This document shows, piece after piece, positions 1 through 11,714 of a stretch of 64,000 nucleotides of DNA. Where the stretch lies: contig NC_091144.1 of assembly GCF_041381155.1 (NCBI RefSeq), forward strand, positions 18,671,544 to 18,735,543, given 5' to 3'. The DNA is from Argopecten irradians (lineage: Eukaryota; Mollusca; Bivalvia; Pectinida; Pectinidae). Each line of letters opens with the position of its first letter. Position 1 is the stretch's first letter. Position numbers and translations under genes: made by a program. Under the pieces are notes generated by a model, which was not told the DNA's origin, did not search any database, and saw only the letters and a list, made by a program, of their open reading frames with translations.

Positions 1-170
1 TACTCTTCATAGATTGAAAAGTCAGTTATAAAATTACTGACTGGTTTCAAGGGCCTGATGATGGGCCAATATATAGTGTTTTTGTGTCTTTGTTTCATTC
101 TGTATCCGAAATCAGGTGACCGCTAAGGCCCATGAAAAAGGCCTCTTGTTATATTTATACACAGTTATAA

Positions 171-410
171 ATGGGACAAATTCACTTGCCACGTGATAAT
201 GTTGGTGCGGGACTAGTATCTACTTGCAGTGGTGATGGAACGTAACTCTTTGTAATCTTCTTGCTGAAACGACGTTTGCGTGGGATATCACATTTTGACG
301 TCATTCAATCACCAACAGAAACAATATTCCCGCACAAACGTTATCGGGCATCACAGAAAAGTGAATACATTGTAACGAATGACTGTCTTGTCCAGTCCCA
401 CTTTTAGTTT
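171..410. mobile_element. Short TIR-like element, first copy
   Basis: It starts ATGGGACAAATTCAC and ends near CCAGTCCCA. It shares a collinear set of blocks (GTGATGGAACGTAACT, TTGTAATCTTC, GGGATATCA, CAATCACCAACAGAAACAAT, GCACAAACGTTATC) with 32758-32975. Two diverged copies in one window support a dispersed family. Confidence 0.65.
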
Positions 411-479
411 TATTTTTGGGTGTTTTTTTGTAAATCATATTAACAGTCATGACCATTAATGGGCTAGTCAGAATAACCA

Positions 480-565
480 GTCTGGCTGGTCATTATCAAA
501 TAAGATGTTCTGGCTGGTCATTATCAAATAGGACGTTCTGGCTGGTCATTATCAAATAGGACGTT
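480..565 (+). repeat. 28-bp tandem repeat, 3 copies
   Basis: TCTGGCTGGTCATTATCAAA with a TA(A/G)GA(C/T)GT tail repeats three times head to tail. Confidence 0.85.
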
Positions 566-1499
566 GCAATCCACAGATGAAGGGCCGTGTGAACAAGAAA
601 ATGTTTCTTCATTACCAATGTCCCATCATGGCCCTCTGCACCTAACGTATTCGCCGTAATTAGCGCCCAGGGCGCTTAAATAATTGTAACAAAGGGGGCA
701 CTTCTTAATGCACAAAATGTAAGTTGTGGATGAGAAAATCAGCCATACTTTAAATCTTTCTGAACTGATAGTACATAAATTTTTATCCTGTGAGACAAAT
801 TATTATGTAATGATTCGATCACATGTAAAAGACTTACAAGTTCATGTAATATGGGATACAATGCTGATGTTAGAGGCATCACATGTTGTAAAACATTGTT
901 AAATCCATGAGATAGGGGCGTTCATACAACTTCAACTCAGAGAAGGGGGGGATGCTTATAGGGGAGGGGTGCTAATTATGGTGAATACGCAATTAATGCT
1001 TATATACGTGATGCAGATGATGGTTCTAAACAAGACAGCATGGTTTACTTTACACAGAGTAAAATCTTAGCAACATGTGGCATTTGGATTGAAATCATAT
1101 GAGGGGAAAAAACAAGAACACAATTTACAGATTTTAGAGGAACAACTTTCTAAATGATTTCCTAGACTTGGTCCTTATATATTATTCTTTGTCATTCGAT
1201 TACGTACTGTAGAAGCAATTCTTTATTCTTATACAGTAAAAGCCTCCCTCTGTATAAAAACCACCTACTTAAAAAGACCACCTTTCCCAAATGACTAATT
1301 TCAACAATTCCAGCTGTGTATAAAGATCATCAGCCTATAAAGGTAGTTTCCCTTCTTTGTCAGTAAATGGATTAATAGAATCTTACATGGGGCTGTCAGG
1401 TGGACAGGGATATCTCAACCTGAGTTAGAGATTTTGGCTGGTCAACCCGAAGCTTGCCAATGGTTGATGGTCAAAATCTTTTTAAGATTCATGTAAGAT

Positions 1500-2035
1500 T
1501 CTTTTTCTCTCATGCTTTAACGAGAAATGGTGAAAATATAAGTTGATATGAATGTCGATGTGGGTATAAATGGTCGCCGCATGTATTGATGACGTCAATG
1601 TCTAGCATGTGTGAGCTGTCTTTTCCAGATCCTGGAAAAAACAACAGAGTTATCATTTCCCCTAGCAACGGCAGCATAACCCTGTCAAGTATGGGAGAAA
1701 GAGGGGTCATTCCTCTTTGCCTTTCCCTTCTTTGTTAGTCAATGGATAGATGGTTTTTATCTCTTTGCCTTTCCCTTCTTTGTCAGTCACGAGGGTTGAG
1801 ATATCCCTGTCCTCTTCACAGACTCATGATTCTTTTTCTTCCATACTTTAGTAGAAAAAATGATGAAATTCCACTTGGTTTCCAGCTTTTTCATGGTGCC
1901 ATTATCTCAGGAACGTCGTTATGCGTCAAAATTGATGACGTCATCTACAATGCACCCCGCAGTTACGCCGCATGTATTGATGGCGTCATGTTATTGTCTA
2001 GTACGTGTGAGCTGTCCTACACCCCTCTGTGTAAG
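1500..2035. repeat. Duplicated MITE-like segment
   Basis: Two related blocks, about 1504-1690 and 1830-2030, share CGCCGCATGTATTGATG(A/G)CG, TGTCTAG(C/T)A(C/T)GTGTGAGC and TTCT..CTTTAA(C/G)GAG. The motif GTTGAGATATCCCTGTCC at about 1795 is inverted relative to GGACAGGGATATCTCAAC at about 1402, pointing to more than one insertion of a small inverted-repeat family. Short open frames here are repeat sequence. Confidence 0.55.
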
Positions 2036-2226
2036 ATAGAGGTAGAGATATAGAAGAAGAAAAATCCAATAAATTTCAGGTATTTTCACTTTAGGCTCCA
2101 AGTACTACATGCATATGATTTGAGAAAACTCACTTCATTACATTCTTGAACCAGGAGGCCCAAGACGAATAATTTTACACTGAACGCGTTTATAGATACT
2201 TTTATTATATCTTAGAGGCATGAGGA

Positions 2227-2395
2227 AAAAAAATCTGTTACCTGAAAGTGATTGAGATCAGGTTATCTCAGTCTCGGGCTAAGATTTTGTAACATCCCAA
2301 CCTCGGCTAACGTCTCAGTTGGGATTATGTTACAAAATATTAGCCCTCAGCTGAGATAACCTGATCTCAATCACTTTCAGGTAACAGATTTTATT
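2227..2395. repeat. About 170-bp near-perfect palindrome
   Basis: The arms AAATCTGTTACCTGAAAGTG...GAGATAACCTG read outwards as complements from a centre near 2310. The pairing continues inward through GGGCTAA..TTTTGTAAC / GTTACAAAATATTAGCCC. It would form a long hairpin and looks like a foldback MITE. Confidence 0.85.
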
Positions 2396-2795
2396 AAAAT
2401 AGACTAACCATCTGATAAAATACACAGGTAATTCCTGAATATAATTTCCTTTCGATGATATTGGTCGGGTATAACATGATGATGTGTGTCCTTGTTGATA
2501 AAGGAATATACGTACAAGATGTAAAAAATAGACCTTCAACATGGTGAAATACATGTACACAGGAGTAAGACCATATGTCACAATCTTTATCCATATTGCT
2601 GATAGGGGTACATGTAGTCTGAAATAGAATCGCAAAATAGTAAATTACAAACGTAAATTCCAGCCTTGGTGTCCATATCAACAATACAGTTACATTGAGC
2701 CTAATTTAGTTTCTAACAATGATACAGATACAGGGAGCCTATAAAACAGACTTACAATCTGTTGAAATACTCAGATGATTCCCTGATCCTCCTTT

Positions 2796-3720
2796 TATTA
2801 GGTCATCTGACCCGAAGAGTAAGGATGACCTATTGTCATCATACACAGTCCATCGTCGTGCGCTGTCTGCCGTGCGTAAATTTTCATTTAAACAACTTCT
2901 TCTCAAAAACCAAAAGGCCAAAGGTACTGATATTTGGCCTGTAGCATGCTGGGATAAGGGCTACAAGTTTTGTCCAATTGAATGACTTGACATGCATTCA
3001 AGGTCACAGGGGTCAAATAGGCTAAAAACTTTAAACAACTTTTTCTCAAGAACTGAAAGGCCCAGGGTACTGATATTTGTCCTGTAGAATGCTGGGATGA
3101 AGGGCTACCAAGTTTGTATGAATGAATTAATTTGACCTTCATTCAAGGTCACAGGGCTCAAAAAGGCTAAAATCTTTAAATGTCTTCTTCTCAAGAATGG
3201 AAAGGCCCGAGGGTACTCATATTGGGCCTACAGCATGTTTGGATGAAGGCCTACTAAGTTTTTTCAAGTGAATGACCTTGATCTATATTCAAAGTCATAG
3301 GGGTCAGGTAGGCAAAAACTTTTTAATGACTTCTTGTGAATAACTAAGAATTTAGCCTAAAGACCTTATATTAAGCCTATGATATGCTGGGATGAAGTGC
3401 TACCGAGTTTGTTCAAATGAATGACCTTGACCTTCATTTATGGTTACAGGGATCAAATAGGCTAAAATCTTTAAACCAATTCTTTTAAATAACTTAGAGG
3501 TCTAGGAGACTGGATATTGGACTTATCGCATGTTGGGGGATGAAGGGACCTTCATTCATGGTCTAATTCATCAAATATATCAGAACCTGAACTTCTTCTA
3601 TTAAAAGAGTTCTTTTGTTTTGCCTTAATAGTTTTCCACTACTATATTCTTTGAGGTGTTATATTGTGCCAGTATAGTCAGATGACTGTTATATGTAAGG
3701 CCCATTGGCTTCTTGTATAG
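2796..3720 (+). mobile_element. Molluscan non-coding repeat with internal about 145-bp diverged tandem units
   Basis: It begins GGTCATCTGACCCGAAGAG and ends with AAGGCCCATTGGCTTCTTG, a terminal motif recognisable from bivalve genomes. Inside are about five diverged units containing TTCTCAAGAA..GAAAGGCCCA, TACTGATATTTG, CATGCTGGGATGAAGGGCTA, TGACCTTCATTCAAGGTCAC and GGTCAAATAGGCTAAAA. No protein is encoded. Confidence 0.7.
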
Positions 3721-5853
3721 ATATGGAAACAGTCCCACAACCTTGGTTAATGTGACGATTTATTCTTCCTACTGTCACTGCTGATGTTTGTATGCATATA
3801 CTAATTTTGCAATTGTATGGTACAACTCAATGTAGGGTTAAAAACATAATGCAACCTAATACTGTTTACATTTGAAAATGGAAATGCATCATTCTTCAGC
3901 AGGATTTTGTGACTTGTACACATCACACTCTGCTGGACCAAAGATATCAGACTTCCTCACAGCTTCATTTTCCTACACAACAAAAGCTTCAACTTTTCGT
4001 TCTCCCTTTTGATGGCATAAAAAAAGAATTTTTGTAATTTGAAAATATGTAAAAATCATTACAATATTGATCACTTTATTGTGTCTCCGAACACTATTAC
4101 AATTATAATTATACTGCTAGTGTAAAATTATATGTTATAGTAGTTCAAAGTTAAGGTACAGAATAATATTTAGTTATTATTTACCATAAATGAAATAGAT
4201 CTGGACTGCTGAAGTCCACAAAGATGTTGTACCCTTTCAGAAGATAGGGTTCATTGATACAGACCACAAGGTCAAACACCACTCCATCCTGACCACTGAT
4301 AGCTGTCTAGTATAAATTTTATTTGTGAACAATACATTTTTATAGTCACAAAGCATGTGTAATTTAATGACAAGGTTGAGCTATATCACACAATGTGTTT
4401 TCAAGATGGCGGCGATGGCTCCCATCTTGGATTTGGGATCAACCCTAAAATAACAACACTTGGTCAGGACCACGTCATGATCATTTCAAGCAAGTTTAAA
4501 CTAAATTGTACCACTAGAACTTGACAAATATAAAATGTGGAAAATTTCCTAACGGTAGATTATAGACAGTTGACTGTGATAGACAAAGCATGATGACTTT
4601 GAATAGATGTAATATCTTTGATATAGTGATAATGAAAACTTTGAAAAGAGTTGGTAGTATAGAACCCATGCATTCAGATAACTACAATTTAAAATTTAAT
4701 ATGTTTTTATTTTTCATTTATTTTCAAAACATGTTATTAACACATGTGGATTTTGATTTTACTTGTTCATTGTATGAAAATGAGCAATTAATTTGTCATC
4801 AAAATGAATCCAGAATATGTCTCATTCTGTTTGATGAAAAGCTGTTGTAAGTGCACAGACAATAAAAGTAATATAAATGTACATTTTGTACTGTGATAGA
4901 AAGAAATAATTGTTTCATTCTGAAGCTTGAGGCTCATAAGATCAAATATTGCGTGATTTCTGTAATCACACACCGACGAAATCCGTGCTACAAAAGACAG
5001 TTGACATAGTCCCAACGTTGGACAGCTGTCATGGCTGCCCACGTTATCGCGTGGCGGAAGAGTATTTCCTCCGTCGTTTGATTAACTCAAATAGCAACCC
5101 TCAAAAAAGCCTGACCACAAAGTCAAGGTTAGTGGGGTCGCCATATTTAGCCGATATTGAATGGTGTGGGAGACAGGCCTTACCTAGTCAATGGTAAGTC
5201 ATTATTACTCAGATGACAATCCGCCTTCACAGCCCTGTATTTTTGTACAATGCATGCTCTGTTGGGGGAGTGGGTCAGGTGGGTCACTGCGGGGGAGGAT
5301 TGGTTACTATACAACCTGGGGGTCTCAGGATTTCCTTAGTTTATTGGAGGCCATGTAGGTTGTACCAGCCATGTGCTTGGCATATTAGAGAAGGAACTAC
5401 TATCATGTTGTTTGTAGCAGCTATCGTTGGGCCCCTTGTTGGCATAACATGAAAATTTATGTTTTTATTGATAACTCCACTACTGTAGCCAGCTTAAACA
5501 AGGGGACTTTCCAAAAACCCTATACTCATGGGACATATTCGTAATATGTGTCTTTGTTGTTGTCTGTTCTATTCAACTTTCATATAGTGGCTAGGCACAT
5601 CAAAGGTGTCAACTATGGTATTAGCTGACACCTTGTCACGCTTCATGAGGCAGTACATTTACAACAGTGTTTGTCACAGTTTGTATATGCCTGTACCAGT
5701 AGTGTTACTTTTCTGGACCATATGTCAGCTCCATCCTTTTTCTATATATCTGAACAGGTGCCCAGGGTCCTGCGTCTTCATCCACCTTAATGCAAGCACC
5801 TTGATGCTACAGTGGGGTTCCCTTCGGGCAAGTAATTTTTCGAAGGTCCCACA
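3721..5853. other. Gene-free stretch
   Basis: Nothing here supports a gene. Short open frames at 4590-4850, 4949-5197 and 5213-5452 have no recognisable domain, no consistent splice structure and no neighbouring exon. A 'CAAGATGGCGGC' segment near 4403 resembles part of the 8640-9340 repeat family. Confidence 0.5.
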
Positions 5854-5886
5854 GGGGGGGGGGGGGGGGGTGGGGGGGAGGGGGGG

Positions 5887-5923
<37 letters not shown>
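5854..5923 (+). repeat. 70-nt poly-G tract
   Basis: Almost unbroken G from 5854 to 5923, interrupted only by T at 5871, A at 5879 and C at 5887. It could form G-quadruplexes, and its exact length in an assembly is unreliable. Confidence 0.95.
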
Positions 5924-5925
<2 letters not shown>

Positions 5926-7470
5926 GTAAGACTTACAGTACCTACCGTGTCTTCCTACAGAAAGTTTTGCATGCTAGTTGACATACCCTTAGTATTCCCT
6001 TTTATCTCCAGTTAACTTGGGTCGTATATTTGCAAAATTTTTTTTGTCTGAACGTCTCTCTTTCCCTCCCTGCCATACGACGTACAGTATTTGTCTATCA
6101 AGATGTTGTACATCTAGAATCAGGCTTTCCCTAGACCCGTCTGGCCATCCTTTTACATTAGTATCCCATCTTGAAAGGACGCACGCTGAGCCTGACCCTA
6201 GGTGACCACACTTGCACCCCTAAACTCCCCATTACCCTTGTGCATCTTAAGGAGAAAATATTCTCCCAAGATTTGTCTGATCCTCAATCCAAAGATATCA
6301 CCTTTTTGGTCAGCTATAGCCTAGTGGCCTTCTTTGCCTTCTTCAGGTGAAATCCAACTTATTTATAATCCAAGAATCAGGCCTTCGAGAAGTGTAAACA
6401 TTTAAGTAGGCGTGACGTTCATATTCATCTCACAAATCAGGGAACTATGCCTTTCTGTCTGTCTCATGGTCCAAAACCATTCAGTTTAAAGAACGTTGTC
6501 TTCTTATCCCCCTCCCTTATTACCCCTGGGTCACCATTCTGCCCCACACAGGCCTTGACCTTGGCATTTGCCCTAACACCTGGTGCATGCCAAAGGATGG
6601 GGCCAGGCCTTCGTTTACAGATCACATAGTGGGATACCGGGAACCCTTACATGATGAATCTACTTTTAAATCACAATGTCACAGCTTCAACCAATGAACT
6701 GTGGTAATAGCGCTACTGTGAATATCGTACTTTATATTGATGAGGTATCCGTGTCATGGACAACCAATGAACTGTGGTAATAGCGTTATCCAACATACAC
6801 TATGTGCTATGAACACCTTTCAGGATTATTGTGATTGTGAGATACCGACAGCAGTTTACACAGACTTTGCAGACGTGATTGATACAATATGGACACATTA
6901 ACTTTGATCTCACTGCCTGTGATAATAACAGTGACATTTTAGTCTCTACAATGAATATCATTATTTTATACTTGTAGTGTGGAAATTCTTATTAATACGT
7001 TTTTTTTTTTTATGATCCTACTTCTACACAGGTTTGGGCTATATTTTTTGGAAGACCAATATTTCATATTTAGGGACTATCGTTTCCACAGATATATATT
7101 GTGTATTATTACAGAATATTACATAATATTAAATATTGGTTACTTTTGGCCCAAACCTAGTCTTTGTGTTTTTATTTACCAACAGTATATCTGATTAATG
7201 TAGGTAAAAAAAAAATTATTAATAAGATGGAATGTCACCTAATTAGTTCTGGCTCCACTACTTCATGTTCTGATTGCCCAAGGGTCACTTTCATCCTCTG
7301 TCAGCTATGTGTTTATATGTCTTTAATTTGTTTAATTAGTTGTTTCATTATATATTCTAACTCAGGTGACCGTTAAGGCCCATGGGCCTCTTGTTTATAT
7401 CTAGTTTCAGATATTTTTTTATATCTAGTTTAGTTTTATTTCCGATACACAATGATTCCAATGCTTTACG
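5924..7470. other. Gene-free stretch with a short direct repeat and a repeat end
   Basis: A direct repeat of AACCAATGAACTGTGGTAAT lies at about 6692 and 6761. The motif CAGGTGACCGTTAAGGCCCA then TGGGCCTCTTGT at 7364-7395 is the terminal signature of the repeat family also ending near 110-150. I see no coding exon. Confidence 0.5.
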
Positions 7471-8262
7471 ATACACTCCTATGCAAGCTCTAACAACACG
7501 CCGTTCAGGGACACCTCAGCATGACCCCTGTGGTTAGCCAATCTGCGTGTCACCTATGAAATCTTAGGTGTGATTAAAGGGACAATTCCCTCAGGCTAAT
7601 TCTTTTACGTAACCAAGAAGCAAAATGTGGCATATATGCATTGTTCTATATTTCTTATGAAACATATAACACAAAATATTGGCAAATTCCATGTCATTGC
7701 TTAGTATTTTAATTGATACCGTTGTAATTACAAATCGTTGATCAATACGATTAAGCAGGTACAATATGTACGCTGTACCCATACCCGAGCCAAAGTCACG
7801 CACGTTAAACAAATGAACTACATAACCACTGAGGAGGTGATAGAATGACTTTTTAGGCAAGACAATTTACTTAAAAAGGTAAACACGCTGCTGTCAGAGC
7901 AATTTGAGCAGTTCTAGACAAAAGTTGCTTTACGCTACAAGCAAGGGATTGGGTTCTGCATATAAGATGTTCGACCACAATGTGTAATGGCGGACAGCGA
8001 GCGAGTTTGAACATTTCACACGCATTTCACCACCATAGGCTTTTGTGGCATATCACAGTAAAACCGACTCATCTAATTTCCATTAGAACTGGGTTTTTCC
8101 CGATATATGTACAAATTTTAATGTTCTCTTATACTGAATTGTCCCTTTAAATCTCAGGGAAGTATAAATGGCTACTAGTATGTCACAAGATGTTCCAGGG
8201 GTCATGCTGAGGTGACCCTGAACGGGAAGTTGTTAGATCATGTATTGGAGCGTATCATAGAG
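7470..8262. mobile_element. TIR element interrupted by a TTAA-flanked MITE
   Basis: The outer arms are inverted: GTTCAGGG(A)CACCTCAGCATGA at about 7503-7525 pairs with TCATGCTGAGGTGACCCTGA at about 8202-8222. Further pairing of GATACACTCC.. and ..GGAGCGTATC lies outside. A related single arm is at about 21980-22040. The inner sequence is the separate element 7578-8146. Confidence 0.65.
7578..8146. mobile_element. TTAA-flanked MITE (piggyBac-like), copy A
   Basis: Terminal inverted repeats AGGGACAATTC ... GAATTGTCCCT are flanked on both sides by TTAA (7574-7577, 8147-8150), the target duplication typical of piggyBac-superfamily elements. The 569 bp carries no transposase, so it is non-autonomous. 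Diverged copy B lies at 53846-54368. Confidence 0.8.
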
Positions 8263-8639
8263 CATGGCAGTGGAGCAGAATTACAAGTCTAATTTTAATT
8301 AGATATGGCAGACATACAGTTGAGTGGACAAGCCCAAATTATTCTCTCCTTTTTTTAAAGGTGGGATATATGAGTGTAATGTTTGCTGATGATGGTGAAA
8401 CCATGATTGGGAAAGCTGCACGTGTCAGTGATGACCAAAAGGGGCGCAGAATTGGACACCAGTTACAGCGATATATCGAACATCAACACAAGTCTGACAA
8501 GCAAAAAAACGTTCAGCCAATACATCAATGCTAAAAGGAATGTTGGGAAAGGTGGAAAATGGAACAGCAGAGCTTATTTCCATAAGGGTATGTAGCAGAA
8601 TTTTTTTAATTCAATAAATTGTTTACTGTAAAACTGAAA

Positions 8640-9345
8640 ACAAGAGATCCAGAGTGATATCGGTGCCCACCAAAGAATGATCTATGTCTGACATTGGAAA
8701 GAGGGATCTTTTCCCTGCTTTTCAAACTTTTTCAAACATACTACATATGAAATTTACAGACAGATCGCTTGAGTACTTTCTGAGAAATAGCGGTAACAAA
8801 CTTCAACAATGAAGTCCAAAATGGAAGACAGTTGGCCATCTTGTTGATCAGTCTCAAAAGGCATTATGCACAACTAGGACCCAAGAGGAACATACGTATG
8901 GAATTTGAGAGAGATCCCTTCTGTAAATTTCTGAGAAATAGTGGTAACTATCAAATACAAGATGGCGGCCACTTGGCCATCTTGTTGACCAATCGGTTAC
9001 AAAATGCATTATGCACAACTAGGGTCCTAGGGGAACCTACATATGAAATTTGAGACCGACCCTTCAGTACTTTCTGAGAATTAGCGATAACAAACTGTAA
9101 TTATCAAAATCCAAGATGGATGCCTGGCGCCGATCTTGTTAACCGATCAGTCCAAAATGCAATATGCACAACTAGGGCCCCAGAGGAACCTACATATGAA
9201 ATTTGAGAATGATCCCTTCCGTACATTCTGAGAAATAGTAATTATAACAAGAATTGTTAAAGGACGAACAGACGGAAGGACGGACCAGAGATGAAAAGCG
9301 ATTTGAAAAGCCCACCATCTGATGATGCTTGGCTAATAATAAGAT
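8640..9345 (+). mobile_element. Non-coding repeat of about 160-bp diverged units
   Basis: Starts ACAAGAGATCCAGAG and ends with AAAAGCGATTTGAAAAGCCC then ACCATCTGATG. About four units each contain ATATGAAATTTGAGA, TTTCTGAGAAATAG, AAGATGG, TGGCCATCTTGTTGA and ATGCACAACTAGG(A/G)(C/T)CC. The open frame crossing 9291-9503 starts inside the repeat end and is not a credible gene. Confidence 0.65.
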
Positions 9346-9566
9346 ATTTTGAAGAAAGCAAGACTGCAGAGCATGAAGTTTTATTGTATGTTAAAGCCGG
9401 ATCTTTTATTGTACAAATTCTAAAAAGCCGTTTTGCCGTGAGTCAAATAGCATCATTTTTAGTCAGTATAGGCCTAGGAGAAACACCTCAAACTGTAGAT
9501 TAGTCAAGATAGTGGACAACTCGAGGCCCAGAGGGCAGAGAATTGTTCGTTATCTTGACTAATAAG

Positions 9567-9657
9567 TACAACTTTCACTGTACATTAGTTCACCTGTAGC
9601 TGTAGATTAGTTTCAACTAATCTACAGGTCCAGGTAAACTAATGTACAATGAAAAGT
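9567..9657. repeat. Palindrome (hairpin)
   Basis: CTTTCACTGTACATTAGTT...GTAGATTAGTTT is followed by the complement AACTAATCTAC...AACTAATGTACAATGAAAAG. The arms are about 40 bp around a centre near 9613. Confidence 0.8.
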
Positions 9658-9932
9658 AGAGAGTAACACTACATACAGCTTTGTAAAAAATTGGACAGAT
9701 AAATAACAAGTTTAATAGTCTAAATAAAGCACTGGTGACAACAAAAGATGACATCATAGCCATATTTTAAACATGAGTAATTTTAAGCTGTCCTAGCAGA
9801 AGTAAAACTTTAAATAAAGTAAACGGCTAATAGGGGAGACTTTTAATTTACGAAGGTTATAGACTACAGTTGGTGTACTTTACTTTCTTCAACAACACTT
9901 TGTATTCAAACGGAACATGATTTCTTTACAGA

Positions 9933-10515
9933 ACATCATGTACTTCAAAGGCAAACGAGATAGTATACAGCAGATAGCTCCAAACCATGGCCAGGTCCAT
10001 CTTTTAAACAAAGAGAAACTTCGAGAGATTTTTATCAATAGCAGGGAAAATAAATGTTTATTTCCCGATAAAAGACTTATGGTGGATTTAGTAACATATC
10101 GTTTATATGAATCAAATGTGGATATTCTTTATGATGAGCATTGTCATGTTCTCTACAGTAGAATTGACCAATCAGAAGGTCCAGGATTCTGCAACAGTAT
10201 TGACCAATCAGAAAGTTCTGGACTTTACAGTAGAATCGACCAATCAGAAGGCCCGACACTTCTGACTGTAGGGTATGCCTACCTTACCCCTACAGGGTAC
10301 TTCTGCAGTATAGACATATATGGAAATTTTTGATAAACATATCCAACAGCATGTACATGAGTGTAAAGAAAAAGGGATGGATATGGTGTGGTTTGGTTGT
10401 GTATACTTCAAAGATCACCACGACTAGAGTATTATCTCCAGGGTCATGAAGAAATATGGACTTGTAAAGGACGGGAGTTATTTAGTGTATTTAGCAGAGG
10501 AGACCGGAAGATTTT
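9933..10515 (+). pseudogene. Decayed coding-like remnant of unknown origin
   Basis: I do not recognise this sequence. After a TTTCTTTACAG acceptor-like site, an open frame to 10333 runs through KGKRDSIQQIAPNHGQ and ..LVTYRLYESNVDILYDEH. A shifted frame from 10319 then reads MEIFDKHIQQHVHECKEKG, ..MVWFGCVYFKDHHD, a stop, RVMKKYGLVKDGSYLVYLAE and another stop at 10513-10515. Composition looks protein-coding, but the frame change and stops argue for a dead gene or a fragment with unresolved introns. The middle (10150-10260) holds three tandem copies of GACCAATCAGAA. The adjoining minisatellite at 10590-11455 repeats a CA/GTAAGTG motif. Confidence 0.35.
10150..10262 (+). repeat. Three tandem copies of a GACCAATCAGAA-containing unit
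   Basis: AGAATTGACCAATCAGAAGG, AGTATTGACCAATCAGAAAG and AGAATCGACCAATCAGAAGG repeat at about 48-50 bp. Each has a CCAAT-box core (CCAATCA), but here they lie in coding-like sequence, so any promoter role is speculative. Confidence 0.8.
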
Positions 10516-10589
10516 GAGCAGAATTAGCGTGATGCTGACTGACACATATTCTGTAGAAAGCTATCAGCAAGTGTACATTGTAGTTCTTA

Positions 10590-11455
10590 TTCGGCTGTGG
10601 ACAACTATATGAGTAAGAGTAATTTCATATTTGACTTAACAACTATCAGTAAGTGTAATTCATATTTGGGTGTTGACAACTATCAGTAAGTGTAATTCAT
10701 ATTTGGGTGTTGACAACTATCAGTAAGTGTAATTCATATTTGACTGTGGACAACTTATATATAATCAGTAAATGTAATTCATATTTGGGTGTGGACAACT
10801 ATCAGTACGTGTATTTCATATTTGACTGTGGACACCTTAATGTAATTCATATTCAGGTGTGGACAACTATGTGGACAACTATCAGTACGTGTATTTCATA
10901 TTTGACTGTGGACACCTTAATGTAATTCATATTCAGGTGTGGACAACTATGTGGACAACTATCAGTAAGTGTATTTCATATTTGACTGTGAACAACTATC
11001 AGTAAATGTAATTCATATTTAACTGTGGACAACTATCAGTAAATGTTATTCATATTTGACTGGACAACTTATATATAATCAGTAAATGTAATTCATATTC
11101 GGGTGGGGACAACTATCAGTAAATGTAATTCATATTTGACTGGACAACTTATATATAATCAGTAAATGTAATTCATATTCGGGTGTGGACAACTATCAGT
11201 AAATGTAATTCATATTCGGGTGCGGACAACTATGTGGACAACTATCAGTAAATGTAATTCATATTCGGGTGTGGACAATTATCAGTAAGTGTAATTCATA
11301 TTCGGGTGCGGACAACTATCAGTAAATATAATTCATATTCAGGTGCGGACAACTATGTGGACAACTATCAGTAAGTGTAATTCGTATTCAGGTGTGGACA
11401 ACTATCAGTAAATATAATTCATATTTTACTGTGGACAACTATCAGTAAATGTAAT
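10590..11455 (+). repeat. About 37-bp minisatellite, about 22 copies
   Basis: The unit is GGACAACTATCAGTAAGTGT followed by AATTCATATTYGGGTGT or AATTCATATTTGACTGT. Some units carry an extra ATGTGGACAACT. Many copies keep GTAAGTG, a strong 5' splice-site core on the plus strand, directly after the coding-like remnant. Confidence 0.9.
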
Positions 11456-11549
11456 AAATCTGATCACAGGCCAATATACAAACAACCTGTCTCATCTGTT
11501 GTCGCACAAAGAGCCTTCAGTTTTACCATGACATTGTGTTCTGTATTTA

Positions 11550-11714
11550 CATATTACAGAGTTATCTGTCCTTGTGGGTAGGTATTGATTGTTATGTCAT
11601 GTGTTTGGGAGCATAACGCCATACGTTTCTCAGAAAACAATTAGAATTTTACTCTCAAAATATAATGACGTCATAATGGATACCTACCCGCAAGGAAGGC
11701 AACTCTGTAATATG
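11550..11714. mobile_element. Small TIR element, copy 1
   Basis: Inverted ends CATATTACAGAGTTATCTG ... CAACTCTGTAATATG, with inner pairing GTGGGTAGGTAT / ATACCTACCCGC. Related copies are at about 23986-24120 and 31117-31280. Confidence 0.7.

Noticed and set aside
5606..5929. Open frame ending in a poly-glycine tail
   Set aside because: The glycine run is only the translated G homopolymer; no coding signal precedes it.
9291..9503. 71-codon plus-strand frame
   Set aside because: It starts within the characteristic end of the 8640-9340 repeat and shows no splice or domain support.
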